A stretch of DNA of 64,000 bases, taken from contig CBDCQY010000001.1 in NCBI GenBank assembly GCA_965220855.1, forward strand, positions 1,922,001-1,986,000. The letters run 5' to 3'. Made by a program: the position numbers and the translations under genes. Positions 56,938-64,000 of the stretch are shown here, one piece after another. The notes beneath the pieces are model-generated. The model saw nothing but the letters and a program-made list of their open reading frames with translations, made no database searches and was not told the DNA's origin. How positions within the stretch are numbered: the stretch's first letter is position 1; the number at the start of each line of letters is the position of its first letter. The stretch is from Bin95 sp965220855 (GTDB taxonomy: Bacteria > Pseudomonadota > Alphaproteobacteria > Bin95).

Positions 56938-57801
56938 TCAGCCGGTTTCGGCCCCCGGCAACTCGTCCGGCCAGATCGCCGCCGGACCCACATCCGGCCA
57001 GCCGATCGGCCCGCCGGCCTTGAGCGCGGCCTCCATCGGCGCGAGGCGCTTGTCCCAGAGCGCGGCGACGATCCGGCGGCCGTTGCAGCCGTCGGAGGCC
57101 TCGGAGCCGAGAAAGCGGATCGGCGAGGCCATGACGGCCGGGGAGAGCAGGGCGTCGCGGTCCGGCGCGCTCTCCGCCGGCACCATGGGCGTGTCGGTCG
57201 GCCCGCCCGGCGTCAGCACGTTCACGCTCACGCCGCTGCCTTCCAGCTCGCCCGCAAACTGCGCCGACATCGCCTCCAGCGCCGCCTTCGACGCGCCATA
57301 GGGAAAGAAGCCGGCCCGCAGCATCGTCGAGAGCGAGGTCGTGACATTCACGATCCGCCCCCAGCCGCGCTCGCGCATGAAGGGCAGGGCGGCGCGCATG
57401 AAGGCGAAGGGCGCGCCCGCATGGACGGCGAGGAAGCGCCGCCAGTCCTCGGGCGACACCTCGTCCAGCCCCGCCACCGGCCGCAAATGATGGTCCGGGC
57501 GGAAGCCGCTCATGCCGATCCCGGCATTGTTGACCAGCATGTCCAGCCTGCCGAAGCGCTCGGCCGCGCGGCCGACCGCCTCCGCGCAGGCCTCCTCATC
57601 GCAAAGGTCGAGCGCCAGCGGCAGCAGCGCCCCGTCGCCATGGCGCTGCCAGAGCCGGTCGGTCAGCGCCTGCAGGCGCGCCTCGTCGCGATCCACCAGC
57701 GCCAGCCGATGCCCGTCGCCGGCGAGCGCCTCCGCCATCGCGGTTCCAAGCCCGCCGGCCGCCCCCGTCAGCAGCACCGCCTTGGCGAAGGGCGAGCTCA
57801 C
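56938..57801 (-). CDS. Short-chain dehydrogenase/reductase with C-terminal extension
   Basis: A 287-residue SDR with cofactor motif TGAAGGLG, NNAGIGMSG and catalytic YGASKAA. It has a C-terminal extension (about 40 residues, ending WPDELPGAETG) beyond the usual SDR core. GTG 57801 is the start; it overlaps the TauD stop as GTGA. Last gene of a six-gene minus-strand operon. Substrate is unknown. Confidence 0.87.
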   Translation of the reverse strand: MSSPFAKAVLLTGAAGGLGTAMAEALAGDGHRLALVDRDEARLQALTDRLWQRHGDGALLPLALDLCDEEACAEAVGRAAERFGRLDMLVNNAGIGMSGFRPDHHLRPVAGLDEVSPEDWRRFLAVHAGAPFAFMRAALPFMRERGWGRIVNVTTSLSTMLRAGFFPYGASKAALEAMSAQFAGELEGSGVSVNVLTPGGPTDTPMVPAESAPDRDALLSPAVMASPIRFLGSEASDGCNGRRIVAALWDKRLAPMEAALKAGGPIGWPDVGPAAIWPDELPGAETG

Positions 57802-58643
57802 GCCGGGCGCTCGCCATACGAGATGGTGCGCAGCATCACCCGGCGCTCGTCGGGCGGATAGTCGCCGGCGCCGCGATGCATGGTGGCGCGCTCGTCCCAC
57901 ATCACCACATCGCCATGGCGCCAGCGATGGTGATAGACGAAGCGCTCCTCCGTGGCGTGGTCCAGCAGCTCGTTCAGCAGCCGCTCGCCCTCCTCGCCGC
58001 CGATCTCGACGAAGCCGAAGGTGTGGATGGCATTGACATAGAGCATCCGCCGCCCGCTCTCTGGATGGGTGCGCACCACCGGATGGCGTACTTCCGGCAG
58101 CGCGTCCTTCTGATAGTCCTTGAGCGGCACGGTGGCCTCGCCGCCGGGGCCGGCGGCGTAGAGATGCCGGCCGGTCAGGCCCTCCAGGCGCGTCCGGGTC
58201 GTTTCCGGCAGCGTCTCATAGGCGTCGATCATGTTGCAGAAGAGCGTGCCGCCGCCCGTGGAGGGAATTTCCTTCGCATGCAGGATGGCGACGGCCGGCG
58301 GGCGCTCCTCGAAGGTTCCGTCCGAGTGCCAGGTGGTGGCGCGCCGGTAGCCGAGCGCGTCCAGCGAGCCGTCCTTCTTCACATTGGTAAGCCAGGAGAC
58401 CTCCGGCACCTCCTCATGGCGATAATCGACCAGCACATGCAGCTGGAGCGGCCCGAAGCGCCGGCCGACCGCGGCCACCGCGTGCGCGTCCAGGTCCTGG
58501 TCGCGAAACACCAGCACGGGGTTTTGCCAGAAATGCTCCTTGATCTCGTCGAAGACCGCGTCCGCGATCGGCGCCGAGAGATCGACGCCGGAGACTTCGA
58601 GGCCGAGCGCCTCGCCGAGCGGGCGGGTGGTGAGTTGCGCCAT
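57798..58643 (-). CDS. TauD/TfdA-family 2-oxoglutarate-dependent dioxygenase
   Basis: A 281-residue non-haem iron dioxygenase. The iron triad is His106 and Asp108 in TTWHSDGTF and His256 in ATMHRG; Arg268 or Arg272 would bind 2-oxoglutarate. Family members hydroxylate taurine, aryloxyalkanoates, alkyl sulfates or small acids, often releasing a heteroatom group. The residues do not reveal the substrate. The start is 32 nt after the hydratase-like gene and its end overlaps the SDR gene, so it is part of the operon. Confidence 0.92.
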   Translation of the reverse strand: MAQLTTRPLGEALGLEVSGVDLSAPIADAVFDEIKEHFWQNPVLVFRDQDLDAHAVAAVGRRFGPLQLHVLVDYRHEEVPEVSWLTNVKKDGSLDALGYRRATTWHSDGTFEERPPAVAILHAKEIPSTGGGTLFCNMIDAYETLPETTRTRLEGLTGRHLYAAGPGGEATVPLKDYQKDALPEVRHPVVRTHPESGRRMLYVNAIHTFGFVEIGGEEGERLLNELLDHATEERFVYHHRWRHGDVVMWDERATMHRGAGDYPPDERRVMLRTISYGERPA

Positions 58644-58675
58644 CGGTTCGGCTCCTCTTCCCTTGCTGTGGCGGC

Positions 58676-59530
58676 TCAGGCGAAGCCCGCCTCGGCGCTC
58701 ATCGCAATGGCGCCGTCGGGCGTCAGCGCCCAGACCTCGCAGCCGCCCTCCACCGGCCGGCCGACCAGTCGCACCGGCCCGTCGATGAAGAGCGGCGCGC
58801 GCGCCCGCATGGCGAAGGAGGTCATGCGCCCCGGCGCCATGCGGTCGCGGGCGAAATTCATCAGATAGCTTTGCGAGAGCGGCCCGTGCACCACCAGCGC
58901 CGGATAGCCCTCCACGTCCTTTGCCCAGGGCGCATCATAGTGGATGCGGTGGGCGTTGAAGGTGAGCGCCGAGAAGCGAAAGAGGGTCACCTCGTCGGGA
59001 TGCTCCTCCCGGCTCCAGACGATGTCCGCCGGCGGCGCGGAGCGCTTCGGCGCGCGGTTGGCGGCCCCGGCCGGCGTCTCCTCGCGATAGACCGTATCGC
59101 GCCGCTCCACCACGGCGAGGCCGCGCGGCGTGCGGATGCGGCTTTCCACGGTGGCGAAGGCGAGGCGCCCGGTGCCGCCTTCCTTGACGGTGAGGTCGAC
59201 CAGCTCGGTCTCCCGGTCGAGCCGGTCGCCGATGCGGATCGGCTCGTGAAAGGCGAGCCGGGTTCCGGCATACATGCGGCGCGGAAAGGGCATGGGCGGC
59301 ACGACGCCGCCGGAGACCGGCGCGCCGTCCGGTCCGAGCTCGGCCTGTCCGAAGCGCGGCAGGAAGTAGAGCATGTGCCAGCCCGGCGGCAGCGGCTGGC
59401 CCTCCTCGGCCTCCAGGTCCTGCCGGCCGAGCGTCTTCTGGAACAGCGCGACCGGGGCGGCGGAGGCCATGTCGCTGTCCGTCTGGCGGCTGCCGATATG
59501 GCTGCGCAGGTCTCCAAGATCGTCGGGCAT
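58676..59530 (-). CDS. Mesaconyl-C4-CoA hydratase-like (FAS1-like/MaoC) protein
   Basis: A 284-residue paralogue of the enzyme at 19651-20526 with the same architecture: PFPRRMYAGTRLAF and RDTVYREETP in the first half, and FRFSALTFNAHRIHYDAPWAKDVEGYPALVVHGPLSQSYL in the second. The hot-dog hydratase motif is intact. It probably hydrates or dehydrates a CoA thioester. ATG 59530 follows GGAAAGGAG. It is in an operon with oxidoreductases and a cyclase but no CoA-transferase. Confidence 0.86.
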   Translation of the reverse strand: MPDDLGDLRSHIGSRQTDSDMASAAPVALFQKTLGRQDLEAEEGQPLPPGWHMLYFLPRFGQAELGPDGAPVSGGVVPPMPFPRRMYAGTRLAFHEPIRIGDRLDRETELVDLTVKEGGTGRLAFATVESRIRTPRGLAVVERRDTVYREETPAGAANRAPKRSAPPADIVWSREEHPDEVTLFRFSALTFNAHRIHYDAPWAKDVEGYPALVVHGPLSQSYLMNFARDRMAPGRMTSFAMRARAPLFIDGPVRLVGRPVEGGCEVWALTPDGAIAMSAEAGFA

Positions 59531-59588
59531 GGCGCGGCTGCTCCTTTCCGGTCGGCTCGCCGAAAGCGTAGCACACTCCGCCTGTCCG

Positions 59589-61427
59589 TCAGCGGGGTTC
59601 CGCCTCCTGGACGAGGCGCCAGACGGCGACGCTCGCCGCCCGGCCCTTGACCGCCGTCTCCCCGACCGGCTCGACCTCGAAGCGGCCATGCAGATGCGCG
59701 ACCGTGGCGGCGCTCAGCGTGATCGCCACCTCGGCGTCGGGCGAGACCTGCCGGCCGAGCTGCTCCAGCCTTTGCGCGATATTCACATCGTCGCCGATGA
59801 CGGTGTAGTTGAGCCGCCCGGCCGCGCCGATATTGCCGGCCGTCGCCTCGCCGGAATGGACGCCGATGCGCAGCCGCACCGGCGGCTCTCCCCGGGCGAG
59901 GCGCTGGCGATTGTCGGCGGCGACGCCGGCGCGTATCGCGAGCGCCGCCCGGCAGGCCCGGACCGCCCGGTTCTTCTGCTTCTCCGGCGCGCCCCAGAAC
60001 GCCATGACGCTGTCGCCGATGAACTTGTCCACCGTGCCGCCTTCCGCCTCGATGGCGCGGGTCAGGATGCCGAAATGCGCATTCAGCAGCGCTGCGATCT
60101 CCGCCGCGCTCTTGCCTTCGGAGAGCGTCGAATAGCCGGCGATGTCGGTGAACATCACGGTGACATGGCGCCGGTTGGACTGCAGCGACGCCAGATCGCC
60201 GTCGCGCATCAGCCGGTGCACCAGCGCGCGCGGCACATAGGCCTGGAACCAGCGGAGCGCCCCCACCATGGCGTTGAAGGCGCGCGACTGCTCGTCCAGC
60301 TCCATGACGCGGCTTCGCGGCAGTTCGCCGATCTCGTCCAGCCTGAGCTCTCCCACCTGCCGGGCGACGGTGGAGAGGCGCCGCGCCGGCCGCGCGAGCC
60401 GCCGCCCGATCAGCCAGGCCAGCGCGACCGCCAGCAGCAGCGCCGCCAGACCGACCAGGAACGCGTTCAGCAGCCGGATGACCTCGCTGCCGATGGCCTC
60501 GGCATGGAAATAGGCCCCGACAAGGAGCGGCGTCGCCGTATAGGCGTCGAGCTCGCGGTAGAGGAACATGTAGCGCTCGCCCTCCACCTCGACGTGATGG
60601 TTTTCGAGTGGCGGCCGCAGCCGGATCGTCGCCGGGCGCATGGCCTCTTCGTCCCACATCCGGGCCAGCACGGCGTCCTGGAAGCCGGCCCGCAGGGGCA
60701 AAGGCTGGCGAAGCGAGAGGCCGGGATAGCCCTCTGCCATCAGCCGGTGGGCCAGCACCTGTTCCCGTCCCAGCAGCACGAAGGCGTCGGGGCCGAGGCG
60801 CGCGTCGGGATGCGCCAGATAGTCCGACAGCGTGCGCACGCCGATCGCCGCCGCCAGCACGCCGTGGAAGCGACCGTCCCGGAAGACCGGGCGGCGCAGG
60901 GTCAGGATGCTGTTGTCGAAGTCTGGGCGATAGATCGGCGGGGCCCAGCTCTCGCCGCCGCCCCGGCGTCCGAGGCGAAGCGCCGCCTGCGCGGCCGGGT
61001 CCTGCGAGAGGTCTTCGGTCCGAACCTCGGCGAGCCTGTCCGTCCGGTCGCCGATCAGCGCCTCGCCGTCGGCGAACAGATAGATCAGCCCGTCCAGGTC
61101 GGGGGCCGCCGCCGTTGCGCCGAACAGCAACTCCCCCATCGCCTCCCGGTCGTCGGGATCGACCCGCCCGCTTTCCATGGCGAGCGCCACGAAGGCCACC
61201 TGGCTGCGGGCGGTCTCCAGATGGCGCTCGATTTCGCGGGTGAGCGCGCCGACGCCGAGGTCCGCCCGGTCGCGCAGCAGGTCCACCGTATTGCGCCCTC
61301 CGCTATAGACCGCGACGCCCAGCACGACCGCGATCGAGACCGCGATCAGCGACCCGAAGCTCAGGATCAGCAGCCAGACGAGCGGCAGGCGCGGGTGGGC
61401 GGCCGCCGCGTCACCAGGCGGTGGCAT
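59589..61427 (-). CDS. Class III adenylate cyclase with extracytoplasmic sensor and HAMP
   Basis: A 612-residue membrane receptor cyclase. TM1 is at about 15-41, a periplasmic dCache-like sensor about 45-315, TM2 about 319-341, HAMP about 340-395, and the cyclase domain about 420-600. Metal ligands Asp428 (MFTDIAGYS) and Asp472 (FIGDSVMAFWG) are present. Lys468 and the VIGDDVNIAQRLE stretch, with transition-state Asn549 and Arg553, fit an adenylyl cyclase. It should make cAMP in response to a ligand outside the inner membrane. The start lies within the last 17 nt of the luciferase-like gene, so it is co-translated with catabolic enzymes. Confidence 0.93.
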   Translation of the reverse strand: MPPPGDAAAAHPRLPLVWLLILSFGSLIAVSIAVVLGVAVYSGGRNTVDLLRDRADLGVGALTREIERHLETARSQVAFVALAMESGRVDPDDREAMGELLFGATAAAPDLDGLIYLFADGEALIGDRTDRLAEVRTEDLSQDPAAQAALRLGRRGGGESWAPPIYRPDFDNSILTLRRPVFRDGRFHGVLAAAIGVRTLSDYLAHPDARLGPDAFVLLGREQVLAHRLMAEGYPGLSLRQPLPLRAGFQDAVLARMWDEEAMRPATIRLRPPLENHHVEVEGERYMFLYRELDAYTATPLLVGAYFHAEAIGSEVIRLLNAFLVGLAALLLAVALAWLIGRRLARPARRLSTVARQVGELRLDEIGELPRSRVMELDEQSRAFNAMVGALRWFQAYVPRALVHRLMRDGDLASLQSNRRHVTVMFTDIAGYSTLSEGKSAAEIAALLNAHFGILTRAIEAEGGTVDKFIGDSVMAFWGAPEKQKNRAVRACRAALAIRAGVAADNRQRLARGEPPVRLRIGVHSGEATAGNIGAAGRLNYTVIGDDVNIAQRLEQLGRQVSPDAEVAITLSAATVAHLHGRFEVEPVGETAVKGRAASVAVWRLVQEAEPR

Positions 61428-62457
61428 AGCCGGTGAAGGCGCCCGGCAGGCGCTGGATGTCCTGGATCAGGCCGGGCGGCAGGGCGGGGCGCATGTCCAT
61501 GGAGAGGCTGGCGTAGATCGAGTCCGCCGCGCCGCCGAAGCGCCGCTCGACGGCGCCCGCAAGCTCGTCATGGCGCCCGACGGCGGCGAACAGGCGGACC
61601 GTGTCGTCGTCGATCTCGGCCGCGATCCTGTCCCACGCGCCTTCCTTGGTCATCCGGTTGAGCTTGCGGCCGAGATCGCCGAGATCGTGCAGCTCCAGCA
61701 CCGGCCAGTAGCCGGGCGTGGAGCCGTAGAAGGCGACCCGGTAGCGCACCCATTCGACCGCCCGCGCAACCTCCTCGTCGGTCGCGCCGGTGGCGACGAA
61801 ACCGCCGCCGCTGACCTCGAAATGCTCCCGCTTGCGCCCGGTGCGCGCCATCCCCTCCGCGATGCGCGCGAGGCACACCTCCTCCATATAGCGCCGGGTG
61901 CAGAAGACGTGCAGGCGCGCGCCGTCCGCCACCTCGCCCGCCAGCCGGAGCGAGTGCTCGCCGACCGCCGCGATGGTCACCGGAACCATCGGCTGGCCGG
62001 TGGATTCCGGCGTGAAATTGGGCGTCATCAGCGTGAAGGTGTAGTGGCGGCCCTCGAAGCGCAGCCGCTCGCCGGTCTCCCAGCAGCGCCAGATGGCGCG
62101 CAGCGCCTGCACATATTCGCGCAGGCGCGGCGCCGGGGCCGACCAGGGCACCGAGAAGCGCTTCTCGTTATGGGGCCGGATCTGCGGGCCGATGCCGAGC
62201 ACGAAACGCCCTTTGGAGGCGTTTTGCAGGTCCCAGCAGGCGTTGGCGGTCACCATCGGGCTGCGCGGAAAGGCGATGGCGACCGCGGTGCCGAGCTCCA
62301 GCCGGGTCGAGGCGGTGGCGGCGACCGCCAGGGCCAGGAACGGCTCATGGCGGTTTTCCATGGTCATCGCGCCGTCGAAGCCGGCCGCCTCGGCGGCGGC
62401 CGCGGCGGCCGACACGGCGTTCAGGTCGTTCTGCGGGAGTGTGGTGAAGACGCGCAT
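61411..62457 (-). CDS. Luciferase-like monooxygenase family oxidoreductase
   Basis: A 348-residue TIM-barrel flavin or F420-dependent oxidoreductase of the bacterial luciferase-like (LLM) superfamily. Typical segments are AAEAAGFDGAMTMENRHEPFLAL, LELGTAVAIAFPRSPM, GRFVLGIGPQ and VPVTIAAVGEHSLRLAGEVADG. It resembles the F420-annotated subfamily TIGR03617, but F420 use in this organism is not shown. It starts 1 nt after the SDR stop and overlaps the cyclase. Confidence 0.87.
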   Translation of the reverse strand: MRVFTTLPQNDLNAVSAAAAAAEAAGFDGAMTMENRHEPFLALAVAATASTRLELGTAVAIAFPRSPMVTANACWDLQNASKGRFVLGIGPQIRPHNEKRFSVPWSAPAPRLREYVQALRAIWRCWETGERLRFEGRHYTFTLMTPNFTPESTGQPMVPVTIAAVGEHSLRLAGEVADGARLHVFCTRRYMEEVCLARIAEGMARTGRKREHFEVSGGGFVATGATDEEVARAVEWVRYRVAFYGSTPGYWPVLELHDLGDLGRKLNRMTKEGAWDRIAAEIDDDTVRLFAAVGRHDELAGAVERRFGGAADSIYASLSMDMRPALPPGLIQDIQRLPGAFTGYATAW

Positions 62458-62458
62458 G

Positions 62459-63229
62459 TCACACCCCGGCGGTCATGCCATGGTCGATGACCAGCTCGGC
62501 CCCGTTCATGTAGGAGGAGGCGTCGGAGAGCAGGAAGAGGATGCCGGCCGCGATCTCCTCCGGCTTGCCCGCGCGCCCGCCCGGCACGCGCGCCGAGGCG
62601 CGCTGCACCGGATCGGTCGAGCTCAGCGCATCGTTGAAGGGCGAGGGGCCGCTCTCCATCATCCGCTCCCAGATCGGCGTGTCGATGATGCCCGGATGGA
62701 CCGAATTGACCCGCACCCCCCAGCCGCGCCGGGCGCTCTCCAGCGCCGCCGACTTGGTGAACAGGCGCACCGCGCCCTTGGTGGCGCTGTAGCAGGAAAG
62801 GCCGACGCTGTTGCCGGTCAGCCCCGCGACCGAGGAAAGGTTGACGATAGAGCCGCCGCCGGCGTCGCGGATCGCGGGCAGGATATGCTTCACGCCCAGG
62901 AACACGCCCTCGACATTGACCGCCTGCTGGCGGCGCCAGTCTTCCAGGCTGGTCTCCAGCAGCGGGCGCACGATGGCGATGCCGGCATTGTTGACCAGCC
63001 CGTGCAGCGGGCCGCAGGCGTCGGCGATCTCGCGCCAGCGCGCCTCGTCGGTCACATCCTGGGGGAAGAAGCGCCCGCCGGCGCGCTCGGCGGTCTCGCG
63101 CGCGCTCGCCTCGTCGAGGTCGGTCGCGACCACCGCCGCGCCGGCCGCGGCGGCGGCGAGCGCCGTCGCCCGCCCGATGCCGGACCCCGCGCCGGTGATC
63201 AGAATGCTCTTGCCGTCCAGTGCGCCCAT
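62459..63229 (-). CDS. Short-chain dehydrogenase/reductase
   Basis: A 256-residue classical SDR with TGAGSGIG (12-19), NNAGIA, catalytic Ser in NLSSVAG and YSATKGA, and a C-terminal YMNGAELVIDHGMTAG. It leads the six-gene minus-strand operon. ATG 63229 is preceded by GGGAGA. It diverges from another LLM gene across 103 nt, which must hold both promoters; I could not pick out convincing -35/-10 pairs there. Confidence 0.91.
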   Translation of the reverse strand: MGALDGKSILITGAGSGIGRATALAAAAAGAAVVATDLDEASARETAERAGGRFFPQDVTDEARWREIADACGPLHGLVNNAGIAIVRPLLETSLEDWRRQQAVNVEGVFLGVKHILPAIRDAGGGSIVNLSSVAGLTGNSVGLSCYSATKGAVRLFTKSAALESARRGWGVRVNSVHPGIIDTPIWERMMESGPSPFNDALSSTDPVQRASARVPGGRAGKPEEIAAGILFLLSDASSYMNGAELVIDHGMTAGV

Positions 63230-63332
63230 GGCTGCTTCTCCCTCTCCCGTGCGGCCCATTATGCAGCATATGCGGCCGTGCGGGCGGCTTCCGCGTATAA
63301 TCCCCCCGCGCCCGACATCCGAGGAGCGTCGC

Positions 63333-64000
63333 ATGACCGGCCTCTGCGCCTATTTCCCGACCCGCGAATTCGGGTCCGACCCCGCCGCCATCCGGGACTG
63401 GGCCCAGGCGGCGGAGGGGCTCGGCTACGATTGCATCACCGTGCCCGACCATGTGCTGGGCGCGGACCCGAGCGCGCGCCCCGGCTGGAACCCGCCCTAT
63501 GACTGGCGCGACGCCTTCCACGAGACCTTCGTCACGCTCGGCTTTCTCGCCGCCTGCACGGAGCGCATCGGGCTCGCTTCCGGCGTGCTGATCCTGCCGC
63601 AGCGCCAGACGGCGCTGGTCGCCAAGCAGGCGGCGGAGGTCGATATCCTCTCCGGCGGCCGGCTCCGGCTCGGTATCGGCACCGGCTGGAACTTCGTCGA
63701 ATATGAGGCGCTGAACGAGGACTGGAGCACGCGCGGCGCGCGCCAGGCGGAGCAGGTGGCGCTGATGCGCCGGCTGTGGACCGAGGAGCTGGTGACGGTC
63801 GAGGGGCGCTGGCACAACTTCTCCGCCGCCGGGCTGAACCCGCTGCCGGCGCGCCCGATCCCGGTCTGGTTCGGCGGCCGGCATCCGGCGGTGCTGCGCC
63901 GCGCGGCGCGGCTCGGCGATGGCTGGATTCCGATCCGCATGCGGGGCGACAAGGCCCGGCAGGCGATGGAGACCCTGCACGGCCTGCTGGAGGCCGAGGG
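63333..64000 (+). CDS. Luciferase-like oxidoreductase, truncated by window end
   Basis: The first 222 codons of an LLM-superfamily oxidoreductase. ATG 63333 follows GAGGAG. Family features are WAQAAEGLGYDCITVPDHVLG, ASGVLILPQRQTALVAKQAAEVDILSGGRLRLGIGTGWNFVEYEAL and PIPVWFGGRHPAVLRRAARLGDGWIP, fitting the TIGR03619 F420-type subfamily. It is a separate lineage from the LLM gene at 61411-62457. Cofactor and substrate are unknown. The 3' end is outside the window. Confidence 0.88.
   Translation, partial: MTGLCAYFPTREFGSDPAAIRDWAQAAEGLGYDCITVPDHVLGADPSARPGWNPPYDWRDAFHETFVTLGFLAACTERIGLASGVLILPQRQTALVAKQAAEVDILSGGRLRLGIGTGWNFVEYEALNEDWSTRGARQAEQVALMRRLWTEELVTVEGRWHNFSAAGLNPLPARPIPVWFGGRHPAVLRRAARLGDGWIPIRMRGDKARQAMETLHGLLEAE

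Overview
The window is 64 kb of dense, very GC-rich bacterial chromosome with typical gaps under 100 bp. Gene content and order point to an alphaproteobacterium, perhaps Rhodospirillales-like, though I cannot fix the genus. Markers are ftsB-pdhA-pdhB(lipoyl)-pdhC-lpd-lipA-COQ10, serC-serA followed by hisZ-purA, NDUFA12-mlaD-DUF2155, pgsA with moaD/moaE, ppiD-trpE, and a B12-dependent class II ribonucleotide reductase. I found no rRNA, tRNA, CRISPR array, prophage or transposase gene.

Layout. 1-1.7 kb: the end of secB, an amidase and a small membrane protein. 1.7-8.1 kb (minus): a predicted fluoroacetate-type dehalogenase, parE, trpE and ppiD. 8.2-13.5 kb (plus): serC, serA, hisZ, purA. 13.5-17.5 kb (minus): rpmB, an SMP-30 lactonase, gpt, an acyl-CoA dehydrogenase and a DUF3137-like protein. 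17.5-20.5 kb (plus): panE, a class III CoA-transferase and a mesaconyl-C4-CoA hydratase-like enzyme. 20.5-22.7 kb (minus): moaE, moaD, mobB, pgsA and a small cupin. 22.8-29.7 kb (plus): ftsB, the pyruvate dehydrogenase complex, lipA and a COQ10-like gene. 29.8-36 kb (plus): a branched-chain/amide-type ABC importer in one operon with an amidase whose catalytic residues match the nitrile-pathway amidases. 36-39.6 kb (minus): nrdJ behind two NrdR boxes. 39.9-41.1 kb (plus): NDUFA12, mlaD and a DUF2155 gene. 41-47.1 kb (minus): gltD and gltB. 47.3-52.2 kb (plus): a five-gene catabolic-looking cluster around a dihydropyrimidinase. 52.2-53.3 kb (minus): tandemly duplicated DUF1640 coiled-coil membrane proteins. 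53.4-53.7 kb: a nested palindromic element. 53.7-56.9 kb (minus): a GNAT gene, 3-hydroxyacyl-CoA dehydrogenase, etfA and etfB. 56.9-63.2 kb (minus): a tight six-gene operon of two SDRs, a TauD dioxygenase, a hydratase, a class III cyclase and a luciferase-like oxidoreductase. It diverges from a second luciferase-like gene that runs off the end.

Most of the window is core metabolism: serine, tryptophan, purine, glutamate, pyruvate oxidation, molybdopterin, phospholipid and DNA functions. Between the core genes lie accessory catabolic modules for amides, cyclic amides, CoA thioesters and a halo-acid. The least explained parts are the six-gene operon with the embedded cyclase, the dihydropyrimidinase cluster, the duplicated coiled-coil genes with different numbers of 11-residue repeats, and the 271-bp nested inverted-repeat element.
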